Shown in pieces: positions 10,601-20,548 of a stretch of DNA of 64,000 nt (position 1 is its first letter; each line of letters begins with the position of its first letter). Source of the stretch: Leptidea sinapis (lineage: Eukaryota > Arthropoda > Insecta > Lepidoptera > Pieridae); assembly GCF_905404315.1 (NCBI RefSeq), contig NC_066272.1, positions 4,836,001-4,900,000 of the forward strand. The letters are read 5' to 3'. Below the pieces are notes generated by a model. It saw only the letters and a program-made list of their open reading frames with translations. It did not search any database and was not told the origin of the DNA. The translations under genes were made by a program, and so were the position numbers.

Positions 10601-12721
10601 GTATTTTGTGACTGTGCATAAAAGAGTATAAAAATTACGGATAATTTTATGTTAAACTAGCTGACCCGGCGAACATTGTTCCGTCTTAGAGGCAATCAAT
10701 GAGTAGATCAGGAGTGGGACAGACGCCTAAAAGTGACGTATTCAGAAGACTGTAGTGCCATCTGTTAGTTGGCCCAAAAATGAAAGCTTTGTCAGCTGTC
10801 ACTCGCTTTGAAACCTTTCTACTTTCTCTGTTTGTGTCACTGCCCACTGGTCATAAAATGGCGGCTACTTCTATCGTTTGCGCATGTATTTCTCTCTCTT
10901 CTTAGCTCTCGTGTTCCATTTTACATATTTACACTACTAAATCTAACCTTTATGTTCTATGTTGTTGCAACATTAAATAACTAACTCTACGCGCAATTTC
11001 AACATGGTAAAAAATTGGAATACCTACATACAAAAGTAGAGTTAGTTATTTAATTGCGTCACAACATTAAAAATGAATCTTATAATTTCGAGTTATTTTC
11101 GGGGCCAATCTCCAGATGGTGCTAGTTTTCAAATAGACAGCTCATAATGCGTAGAGAGGTCTCTCTTTTAAATATATATTATTATACTCTTTGGAGCAGA
11201 TTTTGGATTTTATTAATTTCAATTTTGTATTAGAATAATAAATATAGGTAGGTAAATAAAAATATCAAGTATTTGAATGATTCTTTATTGGCTATGTATT
11301 TTTTTGCGCTCTTCAGTGATGCACCTTGTGATAAAGTTTGTCGATAGTGTTTGAAATACTTGCCGACCATGCAAGGTGATTGGGAATTGATGGCGCCACA
11401 TAATCCATGTATCTTATTTGTAATTACAACATCATTTATGTCTGGATTGGCTATGTGATTGGGAATCTCGGCACATATGATATCATCTATTTGGTCTGGT
11501 TGAATTCTTTCCGTGAGAATGAGTACGTGCAGGGCAGGCTTCGTTCACAATGTTGCCATTCATTCACAATGTTTTAAATAAGTAATAGTTAGTTGCTAAT
11601 GCAACCGTAATCGGTTTTTTCAGGAAAGGTTTGATCATATTGGTAAGCTAATAGAAACTCGAAACAAACACATCAACCGGTCAACTTTAAAAACATGACG
11701 TGCGGTGTTTGTCGTTATTTGTTACTAATGTAGTGTGAAACTAACAAAAAAGTTCATTGAAATCTTCTATTCTCGAGATGTCATGAAAATGTCAATCCCT
11801 ACAAAATGTATGAGAAAATGAATATTGTTTATAATATTTTTTTTTCGTGATTTTTTCGATATTTTAATACTTATTATCCTATTCCGGGCTAAGAGAAATC
11901 CAAAAAATCAAACATCATAAAAATGGGTCCAGCCATTCTTTTTTATATAGGTTTATAGATGGCATATATTGTAAGAAATTGACAGTTTGTAGATACAATG
12001 TTGCTAGTTTTAAAACTAACCCTGAAAAAACACAGTGTCCTTCTTGAATTCTTTTTTTGGGTTCCGTTCCTCAAAAGGAAAGAACAGAACCCTTTCAAGA
12101 CCATATTGTTGTCCGTCTTTCTATCCGGTTGTCTGTAAAGATACTTTTTCTCGGAAACGCGTGGAGGTATTGATTTGAAATTAAAACCATATAATACCCA
12201 AGGTCTACAGTCCTTTGAAGTAGGAATAAAACTCAAACTTCTAACTTAACGTAAAAAGGATACGGCCTTTTATGGCGCAAAAAATGTATATTTCAACACT
12301 CAAGGGTACTTTTCCTTGACCTAGAAGTATGAAATTTGTCAAGTAATATTGTCTGATACTACAAGTCAAAAGAACAATAATATATGTAAAGGAAACTGAT
12401 TTTCAAGAAAATCTATGTAAAAACGAAATAGTAAGACTCGATTCCTGAACTAATTACAATGTTGTTTGTCAGGTACGACTTGTCTCGTTTTTATGCTCCA
12501 TGCATCTTTTCTCTCTTCTCGCTCAACACAAATATAAATAACTTGCAGATGATAGCTACGTGGATCAAGTGCAAACAATGGTGGAACTAGTACAGAGCAG
12601 AAAGCTGGAACTATCGGCTGTCGTGTGCGCTGTCAATATGCCAATCATGGTCGCTTTCGCCGGTCGAGTGATTTCCTACAGCATTCTCGTGATACAATAC
12701 TTTTATATTAATAATATTTAA
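7659..12721 (+). CDS. Insect gustatory receptor (7tm_7 family), five exons, 414 aa
   Basis: Exons 7659-8399, 8980-9090, 10004-10078, 10293-10437 and 12549-12721. All introns are GT-AG; phases are 0, 0, 0, 1 and the stop TAA falls in frame. The family consists of ligand-gated seven-transmembrane channels in taste neurons, with the N-terminus inside. Hydrophobic segments lie at about residues 78-94, 105-130, 160-180 and 187-215, with more in exons 3-5. Exon 2 has WLELMQMYDKIADCIYLFNK, a pattern usual before TM6 in these receptors. The C-terminus SYSILVIQY fits the TYhhhhhQF family signature, with S for T and Y for F. Length (about 400 aa) and short C-terminal exons also fit. The start is the first ATG of the open frame. 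The frame stays open past 8399 into intron and RTE sequence, so that extension is spurious. Ligand and subfamily cannot be told; an odorant receptor is less likely. Confidence 0.88.
8470..8815 (+). pseudogene. RTE LINE 3'-end fragment in intron 1 of the receptor gene
   Basis: Encodes, with frame breaks, the ORF2 C-terminus of an RTE element: near EEIRRRTKVT and QLKWQWA, then a frame shift into TGRRS-like and 'gtccagcagtggacgtcttc'. It ends in 'atgaatgaatgaa', the short tandem 3' end usual for RTE. It is the same family as the long copy at 16478-20072. Confidence 0.85.
9236..9420 (+). repeat. SINE-like repeat family A, copy 2
   Basis: 3' two thirds of family A: 'gagacttaacttcttatg', hairpin 'gtgccgctcag...tgagcggcac', 'atcagctgaatgtcctgc' and a terminal A run. 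It lies in intron 2 of the receptor gene. Confidence 0.85.
9593..9910 (-). repeat. SINE-like repeat family A, copy 3
   Basis: Nearly full-length reverse copy running from the T-rich tail complement at 9593 to 'gcaaaggagcctcccact' at its 5' end. Head to head with copy 2 in the same intron, so the two could form a large hairpin in the pre-mRNA. Confidence 0.85.
10972..11054. repeat. 19-bp perfect inverted repeat
   Basis: ATTAAATAACTAACTCTAC at 10972-10990 is matched by its exact complement at 11036-11054, with a 45-bp spacer. It sits in intron 4 of the receptor gene. It could be one end of a larger element; no full MITE was delimited. Confidence 0.6.
11317..11546 (-). pseudogene. Helitron Rep/helicase fragment
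   Basis: The minus strand reads without a stop for about 75 codons through LHVLIL, RIQPDQIDDIICAEIPN, VVITNKIHGLCGA and SQSPCMVGKYFKHY. This matches the conserved order of the Helitron 'helitron-like N' region (HAHILxxL, DDIICAEIPD, hxxxMIHGPCG, NxxSPCM). No HUH motif or helicase part remains. It is an isolated relic in intron 4 of the receptor gene. Confidence 0.8.
11547..12548. other. Remainder of receptor intron 4
   Basis: About 1 kb with no coding match. At 12055-12420 there is a less AT-rich stretch beginning 'gttccgttcctcaaaaggaa' that looks like a dispersed repeat, but I found no second copy in the window. Confidence 0.4.
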
Positions 12722-12725
12722 TAAA
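12720..12725 (+). terminator. Polyadenylation signal overlapping the stop codon
   Basis: The AATAAA hexamer begins at the second base of the receptor's TAA stop. If used, the 3' UTR would be only a few tens of bases long. Confidence 0.5.
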
Positions 12726-12949
12726 TCAATATTTGCTTTATTTCTCGTTTATTTCGTGAGCCTACCGAAATACCTACATTATTTAAGTTACGCTAAGTTA
12801 TAAGTTATCCCCTGTGCGACGCCAATACTCTTCTAAATGAAAAAATAAGGGCAGTGTCCCTATTCTCCTATCCTAACGAATAATGTTTCGTATTCTGCAA
12901 CACAATTGACGGTTCAGTTTCAATTGTGATGAAGTTTAAGTTGCGACTA

Positions 12950-13755
12950 AAGTAAATCGGATGAATCATAGTCTACAGGTCCCATAGTGATAACGCAGAA
13001 ACGGATAATCTCATAGGCTTCGTTCAAACGGCAATTGACGACGTGCTTGTACAGTATATCCCCTCCGCTGAAATCGTAATCTTGGATGCTTTCAACAATT
13101 TCATTCGGCACAATGTGGAATGGCTTGGGTCACATACCACAGACCACGCAGGCTGATCTGTGCATAATTTTGCATTGGTCCGCCCAAATTGGTTGAGTCA
13201 CCAACGCGACTCACAGATGTGGATAGCCACATGCCGTTCTTATTAGATCTTATGCTGACTCCACATCCCGATAGCTACCATGTCTCTGTCGACGAACTGA
13301 TGGAATCAAACTATCAGAACGTCCGACCATTGCCTGGTCGGGAGTGTAGTGATTATCCGATGGCCACAACGCTGACAACGCATCAGCGACTCTCTCGGGC
13401 ACTTGTCAACCAGTGCCAGATGAAAACAGTGTCTTCAATTGCGTCCTCTCTTAAGAAGGTTGCGGAAAGGGGCAAAATGGGAAAATTATCGTCACCATCT
13501 GGATGTATGGCGTTCTTTCACAGTGCGGTTTTCAAAGAACTTTCTTCCACATACCGCAAATCTGTGGAATAGACTTCCTTGTACGGTGTTTCCGGGATGA
13601 TATGACATGGGTACCTTCAAAAAAAAGCGCGTACAGCTTCCTTAAAAGCCGGTAAAGCTTCTGTGATTCTTCTGGTGTTGCAAGAGAATGTGGGTGGCGG
13701 TAATCACTTAACATCAGGTGACCCTCGTTTGTCCTCCTTTTCCATAAGATAAAAA
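12950..13755 (+). pseudogene. Internally deleted LINE: endonuclease joined to ORF2 end, family C, copy 3
   Basis: The 5' part (12960-13440) encodes apurinic-type endonuclease motifs of a non-LTR retrotransposon: AEIVILDAFNN (normally GDFNAHH), EWLGSHTTDHAG, then SPTRLTDVDSH and LLDLMLTPHPDSY. The reverse transcriptase is absent. From about 13480 the sequence continues with the ORF2 C-terminus ('HHLDVW..FTVRFSKNFLP', 'LWNRLP', 'FPG') and the family C tail ('gcaagagaatgtgggtggcg'), with a short A-rich end near 13750. It is non-functional. Confidence 0.85.
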
Positions 13756-13887
13756 AAAATGCTGAGGAAAGCCTATGCAGTCTGAGGGATTTTGAGTGAG
13801 TTATTGGTGGGAATTAATAAGCAAAACATATCTAATCATTATTACGCAATTCAAAAAGCGGTGTTTTTGAACCAAACCGTAATACGT

Positions 13888-14992
13888 AGGTCACACTAAC
13901 AGTTTTGCGTAACTCAAAAAAACAACATGTTATAACCAAAATATTATGTTTATTGCTTTTCAAAATACTCTCCTTTAAATTTTTAACACTTTTTTCATGC
14001 GATCGAACCATTTTTTAAAACAGGAGGACCACAGATCTGAAGGCATGTTTTCTACGTGCTGATTGAACGCTATCACTGCCACTTCGGTATTGGTAATAGT
14101 GAAACCTCTCATCAAATCTTTGATTTTGGAGAAAATACAGAAATCACAGGGCTCTAGGTCGGGACTATGTGCAGGATGGGTGACGAGTTGTACTTTTTTG
14201 GAAGCTAAAAATGACTTGGTTTTGTTGGCCGTGTGTATAAAAGCGTTGTCATGATGTAGGAGAAGGCTTTTTGGTCGTCTTTCGCGAACTATTTTTAACA
14301 CCCAGGGTAAACAAATGGTAGAATACCACTCGGCATTAACACTCTTTTGATCTTCAAGTGGAGTATTACAGATGGGATCCGTAGCTGAGAAAAAAAATAC
14401 GATAATTTTTTTTTCAAACGTTTCTCGCCTGCCTCTTTTGTTGGCCTGTTCTCATTTTCAAACACCCATTCACAAGATTGCTGTTTTTTTTCGAACGAGA
14501 ACAAAATATTTGAAGTTTCAATTCTTCGTGTAATATTTTCTGAATTTGGCTGGTAATCCGCGGCCTTTATTCAATTAGCCGCTCAACAGTACCCACATTA
14601 TTTTCGTTGACGGCAGTTGAAGGCCGCCCTTCACGAAATTCATCATGTAAAGAAATCCGACCTCTATCAAATTCAGCAAACCATCGTCTCACGGTACTCA
14701 AGCAAGGTTCTTCTTCACAAAAGCATTTTGAAGACGAGCGGCATAGTCTTGCGGAGAGACAGAACTTTTAAAATCATAAAAAATCATCGCTCTAAAATCT
14801 TTTCGACTTAACTCCATTTTCGTTGCGTACGTAGAACTCTGATGTGTGATAAAAAACAATTGACATATGATTTCCCGCCAATTGTTTTTTTTTTTATTAC
14901 TAAGAAGGTTGCAATGATTCAAAAAATATAACATTCGAAATTCAAATAGTTCCGATTAGCTAGAAGTGCAAAACTGTTAGTGTGCCACATGT
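13888..14992 (-). mobile_element. Mariner-type transposon, transposase broken
   Basis: Inverted ends share CACACTAACAGTTTTGC (13892-13908 and, inverted, at 14967-14983). The transposase lies on the minus strand. The N-terminal part is at 14820-14700 (MELSRKDFRAMIFYDFKSS...). The C-terminal half at 14301-13975 has LLLHHDNAFIHTA and HSPDLEPCDFCIFSKIK, the second and third catalytic aspartates of the mariner DD34D triad. Frameshifts and stops separate the pieces. Terminal bases outside the shared 17 differ, so exact ends are approximate. Confidence 0.9.
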
Positions 14993-15079
14993 ATGCCTAA
15001 AAGTTTTGTAAAGTAAGAACATTTATAACCTGGCAGCTTTTGTAAGAAAACAACTTACAAAAACAAAAAACACTAACAT

Positions 15080-15093
15080 CCCCCCCCCCCCCC
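15080..15093. repeat. Poly-C run of 14
   Basis: Fourteen consecutive C bases in otherwise AT-rich DNA. Length may be affected by sequencing or assembly error. Confidence 0.85.
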
Positions 15094-15429
15094 GTCAATT
15101 TCATTAGACTGTCAAAAGATCCTTGTCAGTTGTCACCACAACATACTCAAAAAAAGGGGCAAATTAAAAAACACTTCCTATGGTATTACCAACTACAGTA
15201 GGAATAAATAATTTTGATACTCTTCCTATTTTTTTATAATTCCTTACCGGTTATCATTTATGTAGGTAATGTTTTTGTTTTTTCAATTTTATACAGACAT
15301 TTATTACAATATAATTCTTGCACACGCAATATTACTGAGACATGAGTTCTTTGCAGTAAAATATATAATTAAAATTGTTACGTTGCACGTACAAAGGGGT
15401 CATATTATCAGATTGAAGAGGTATTAAAT

Positions 15430-15780
15430 ACCTACAGTGCAAGAACCAATATATTTGAATGAAAACCAGTACAGACAGACTTTATTTATTACAATCAAAA
15501 GCTGATTCAAAATTCCTATTTCCATAGATTCTTCTGGACTACTACTGGAACTATTAAGCACACTTATGATAAATGGTTCTAGCTTTTCTATTATTCCATC
15601 CCTCGTTTCGTTCTGAAGTTCAACATGAAGAATATTATGCTTTGTCATTGTCTTACAATGGTCTGGTGTTATACTTTCAAAAGTATATTTTATGACTGTT
15701 TCCATTTGAGCTGCTGAAATGTGTGTTTCGTCTAGGTATATTATTTGTGTTCTTCGTCTTTTTCTTATTTCTGAAATACA
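15430..15780 (-). pseudogene. DDE transposase-like relic, internally deleted (family T1, copy 1)
   Basis: On the minus strand, after a possible splice acceptor ('tgtatttcag'), an open frame gives RKRRRTQIIYLDETHISAA, the first catalytic-Asp motif (YLDET) of a lepidopteran DDE_3-type transposase-like family. It then passes directly to the family's C-terminal region ending FIISVLNSSSSSPEES. The central catalytic part is missing. The Ser-rich tail resembles the related relic at 20549-21971. Family membership is from pattern memory only. Confidence 0.5.
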
Positions 15781-16114
15781 ATATAATATTCAATATTTTC
15801 GTGTGAACTAAACAAATGAACGCAAATGAACGTTACACAGAAACAATACTGTGCAAATAGTAGGTGAACTATATTGTGAAACACAAGAAACATAAGATCT
15901 TGAATTACTATCTTAAATCAAATATCAAATTGATTACACCGTACTAAACTACGAATTCAGTCAAGACATCTAAACACTTATTTTTTTTTGCCACAAAATT
16001 GCTCGCCGCATGCCACTTTTTATCGTTTTACCCATGTTCTATATTATATTTTATTCTAAGATATTAAAAGGGAAGAGATATGGAGAATCATCTGTGTATG
16101 TGAAAAAGTTTCAG

Positions 16115-16470
16115 TTAAATTAGGGTAGCGCCACAGTAGCATCAGGGTTAATGTTTTAAAAGACGCGCCAAACATAAAATAATACAAATCACTCTAGGTA
16201 CACGTTTCCCTGTAATAATTCTTTAAAGTTGTTGAAATTTTCAATAATTAACGACTTTAGTCGACAAAAGTGTTAATTTTATAAATCTGCATACTTCAAT
16301 TCTATCTATCTATGAAAAAGTGACCGTCAAAATGCATTACCTTGCCGATTTTGGAAGCTTAAATTAGGGTGGCGCCACAGTAGCATAAGGGAAAATCAAA
16401 GAAGCGACAAATTTAAAATAAAACTAATACTCTAGATACACGTTTTCTCATAATAACTCTTAAAGGTTAT
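16115..16470. repeat. Direct repeat pair, 244 bp apart
   Basis: 'ttaaattagggtagcgccac' at 16115 recurs as 'ttaaattagggtggcgccac' at 16359. About 105 bp after each are similar (shared 'agtagcat', 'tctag(g/a)tacacgttt', 'aataa.tctt'). The region before each ('tatgtgaaaaagt' and 'tatgaaaaagt') is also similar, suggesting a partial tandem duplication of a ~244-bp unit. Confidence 0.75.
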
Positions 16471-17654
16471 ATTACAAAATTATTTTGTACAACGCAAGTT
16501 GTAACTGCCCCAACAGCCATCTGTTCGCCAAGCTATGTGCCCTGCCCACTGCCACTTCAGTCGCAATCATTTCGGCTATGTCGGTGACTTTGGTTCTCCT
16601 ACGGATCTCCTCATTTCTGATTCGATATCGCAGGAAAACTACGAGCATAGTCCTCTCCATTGCCCGCTGACCAACAGTGACCTTCCTCATAAGGCCCATA
16701 CTTCTGTGTTCCGCATGTCATCCCTGGCAACACACATTGGTTAAAAACCTTCGTCTTCAGACACTGTGGTATTTTGGACGAGAAGATTTTACGGAGCTTC
16801 CCGAATGCTGCCCATCCGAGTTGGATTCGACGAGTAACCTCTTTCCCGAAATTGGACCTGCCCAACTGGATTATTAATTGTCCAAGGTAGGTACTCGTCA
16901 ACAATTTCGAGAGTACAGTTACGGGAGTAGGTGTGACATTGATATTTGACATGAGCCTCCTTGGGATCTTATATTGAGGCCATCGAGCATATGGCTTAAG
17001 TCTTCCATGGTCTCTGCCATGATTACGATATCATCTGCGAATCGAAGGTGAGTGATGTATTTACCGTTGATATTTATGCCCAGCCCGTTCCAGTCCAGAA
17101 GCTGAAAGACATCTTCCAATGCAGCGGTGAACAGCTTCGGCGATATAACATCGCCTTGTCTAACTCCTCGTTCAGTCGGATAGGCTTCGAGAACTTATCC
17201 TGGAGACGGACTGACATGGTGGCGTTATCATACAAACACTTCGACGCTTCGATATATCGATAATCAATGTGGCACCTCTGAAGAGCCTGAAGCACCACCC
17301 AGATCTCGATCGAATCAAAGGCTTTCTCTTAGTCCACGAACGCCAAGCATAGTGGCTGCTTATACTCTTCCGTCTTCTGTATAACCTACCGCAGTGTATA
17401 TGTATGCGGTCTATAGTACTAAAGCCTTTTCGGAATCCAGCTTGTTCGGGAGGCTGGAAGTTACCTCTGTGCCATGTTTGAGGCGTTTTGCCCTCGAGAA
17501 TGACGGAATTGAAGAGCTTCTGGAGAATCTTCAGCACAGGAGTACCACCAGCTCTAAGAAGCTTGGCTGTAATTACATCATCACCCAGCGCCTTGTTGTT
17601 TTTAAGATATGTTAGGGCCATACTAATCTCGTACAGGCTGACGTCTGGGATATC

Positions 17655-18010
17655 GTCGGTATAGTAAAAGGCATTTATTTTCTCAAAATTGATTCCTTTA
17701 GAATTCTTTTTGATTTCATTTCTAATATACTAGATACTACTACCGCTTCGAAAACAAATGGCGCTCTGAGCGAGAAGAAGCGGCGCAAGAAACTCTCCCA
17801 GCATTCTTTTTTTGCGCTCTTTTTAATAAAAATATACTATATTGTACTTTCATTGCTATTGCTATAAAATAATCATAATCTAGTCCCAGGCTGTCCGATC
17901 ACTTAGATATTCAGCTGTGATAGGATTTACGTCAGAGGCATTTTTTTATAAAACATTTAAATTTATTTATAGATAATGCCTGAACATTGGCTGGGACTTT
18001 ATTATAAAAG
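17655..18010 (-). mobile_element. LINE 3'-end insertion, family E, nested in the RTE
   Basis: Interrupts the RTE reverse transcriptase. Near-identical to the window's right end (63640-63990) and related to 55440-55625: shared 'aattgattcctttagaattc', 'gaagcggcgcaagaaactc', 'aaatttatttatagataatg', 'ggctgggactttattata'. The minus strand encodes a short ORF2 tail. Confidence 0.85.
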
Positions 18011-18659
18011 TGTATACATTTTGACAGTGTCGGGTTAGTTTGGGTCTTGGGTTTTCAGCCTTGTTTGTAACAGGTGCCCGTGCAGTCGTGTATAGCTGTC
18101 CATACAAATTCTCGACCTCCCTCAAAAGTTCAGACTTAGACGAAACGACCCTGCCGTCGCCGGTCTTTAGCCTCGTCAGTTGGCTCTGCCCAATAGACAA
18201 ATCTCGTGCGAATACTTTGGAGCTTATGTTACGCTCTATGGCTGCCTTCACAAAATCTGTGTTATGGCGGCGTATATCGCGAGTGAATGACTTGGAGATT
18301 TGTGTATTTAGCTGCCTATACTGGGATGCATCGTCCGGCGACTGAAGAGCCATTTGGCGTCGTACATTTGAGGGTAGAGTCTGAGATTTTTCCGGTAACT
18401 TTTGAACGGCTGTCCTTAAAGAACTTAGACCCTGTCGTTTGAACAGCTGCCACGAACCTGTTATTACGTCAACGCATTCACCGAGACATTCGAAGCGGTT
18501 TTGCAATTTGAGTTGAAAGTTTTCCAGGTTTTGAAACTTAATGGGTGCAGGCCGGAGCGTAGACTTCACCAGTCGAGACCGTTTCAGTTTTGGATTGATA
18601 TTCAATGAACCTTTTACTATGCGGTGATCACTCCCAGTTTTCACTGAGTTAATCACAGA

Positions 18660-19130
18660 GACATTTATTTATTTTATTTTATTCATTATATACAGACACT
18701 TTATCACATAATATTACACCATATTTGGTCCCTACACTAGGTGCAGCCTGTCCTGTAGGCAACCAATTTACATTCTATGGTTAACAATATGAACCGAAAG
18801 TCAAAAAGTGCGCTCTGTATGTGTGTGTGTGTGTGTGTCTCTGGCAGTGAGTGTGTGTGTGTGTGTCTCTGTCAGTGAATATCTGATTAATCATGTTACA
18901 AAGTATTAACATTATATGAATGCTAAGCTATCACTTTAAGAATAGCTTCCATGTCTGCATAAGTGAGTGTGTGTAACCATCTCTGTATTTTAAATTTGAC
19001 CTGATGGACCGAGCAATTTTTAATAGAACATTATAAATTTACCTTCTTGTATATATATATGTAAGAATGGGCTAAATCTACTTGCAAATGTTATATTTAT
19101 TATTGATGTTGGAATCTTGTACGAACGGCT
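18660..19130. mobile_element. Insertion in the RTE, carrying duplicated (GT)n tracts
   Basis: Separates the RTE endonuclease from its linker. It begins with 'catttatttattttattt' and includes two GT runs (18819-18838, 18849-18868), each followed by a similar 'ctctgkcagtga'. There is no coding capacity. The ends are estimated from where RTE coding similarity stops. Confidence 0.6.
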
Positions 19131-20548
19131 ATCTAGTAGGTTACATCATTGAATATATGTCTTTTGGTCGACACTATGAAGTCAATCTCATTTTTGGTGG
19201 CACCATCGGGGCTAATCCAAGTCCATTTGCGTTGTTCTGGCTTCATAAAGAAGGAGATCATCATATAAAGATCCTCCTTCTACATGAAGTCAGCCAGCAT
19301 CTGGCCTCGGGCGTTCCGATTTCCATAAGCAAATTTCCCCACTCTCAACTCATCGCCGCTACGTTTCCCCAGCTTTGCGATAAAGTCTCCCATGACAACA
19401 TTGAAGTAGGTCTTAGGAGTGTGAATGGCTGTTGAGATGTCCTCATACATGGCCTCCACCTCCTCGTCTGAGTGTGTCGAAGTCGGAGCGTAAACCTGAA
19501 TGACCTTAAGCGAATACCGTTGAGTAATTCTGAGTATTAGGTACGCTACCCTATTCGTCACGCTCCCTACCTCAGTTACTCTGCTGACGAGAGACTTGTG
19601 CACGAGGAACCCGACACCACTCTGGGACAGTTGGTCGCCCTCCCGGAAGTTTAGCAGGTGTCCGGAATTTAGGATTATCGAGTCCTCACCCATCCCTTCG
19701 TATTCTGCATAAAATTTTCTCCAGCTCCTCCAACTGCTAGTTGGTCCGCAGTGTATTGACATTAAATGTTGCCAGGGCCAATGGTCATCGTCGATGGACG
19801 CGATTCCCAACCTGGGGATTCTTAGCACCCCTGCCCCGTCGCTTATGTGGCTGCTACCGTGACCACCACGAGCGGGGCCGCCACCGGGGACTAGGGGCCG
19901 GGGCCTTTCAGTGTCCTTTTTCATATTTGGGTTGTTTTTTTGCCGTAATCGCCACGCTTGGCAGGCGGGTTGGCGATCGCAGTGGGTGTTGGTGGTTCTC
20001 GGAAGGATGCTGCTGCCCATCTTCCATTTTTTTAATCCCTTAGTCGCCTCTTACGACACCCACGGACACCACACGCACATCAATTCGTTTACAATTATTG
20101 CTACATTCACCATACTTCATACCATATCCTGTGCCTACAACAGCGCCATTGTGGAAGCTTTTGAACTGTTTTTTCAACTTTTATCGCCTATGAGATTATT
20201 CTCCTTGCCTCTACCCTCCAAAATATTCCATACGTATATCGACGAGACACTACACTACTATAGCCGGAAATTTAATTCGAGATCAAAAATGTAAACAATG
20301 ATGTTGCCAACTAAAGATTATTGCGAATTATAATAAAATATCACTTTAAAGTTATAAGTGCAGTCTTAATACATAAAAATAAGTATTTCACAACGTTTTC
20401 TCTACGTAATAAAGCATAAAATAGTCGCCCAATTGTTTTGTTCATTCGGTTTCTGACGTTGTTAAGTTTCTGTTAATTTGTCGTTAAGTTGGCTTTATTT
20501 TGTTTATATATTTTGTTTTATTTTGTTGCTTTCATAACAAAACGAATC

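Larger units (their letters stand above)
16478..20072 (-). pseudogene. RTE-type LINE, nearly full length but broken, with nested insertions
   Basis: The minus strand, 5' to 3', encodes an AP endonuclease (20020-19280: SGVGFLVHKSL, IQVYAPTSTHSDEE, VVMGDFIAKLG), a linker (18656-18010: GSDHRIVKGSLN and a long basic region), and a reverse transcriptase. RT pieces are LKNNKALGDDVITAKLLRAGG, FQPPEQAGFRKGFSTIDRIH, EKAFDS and the active site LRFADDIVIMAE at about 17040. The C-terminus has RRIQLGWAAFGKL and IRNEEIRRRTKVTDIA. Breaks include several stops and frameshifts, a deletion joining 'WHRGN' to 'FQPPEQAGF', and insertions at about 17655-18010 and 18660-19130. It is not active. Confidence 0.93.

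Noticed and set aside
15424..15705. 93-codon frame that might be a small host gene
   Set aside because: Extending it upstream gives a YLDET motif and the end is Ser-rich, as in a transposase-like family; best read as a deleted relic.
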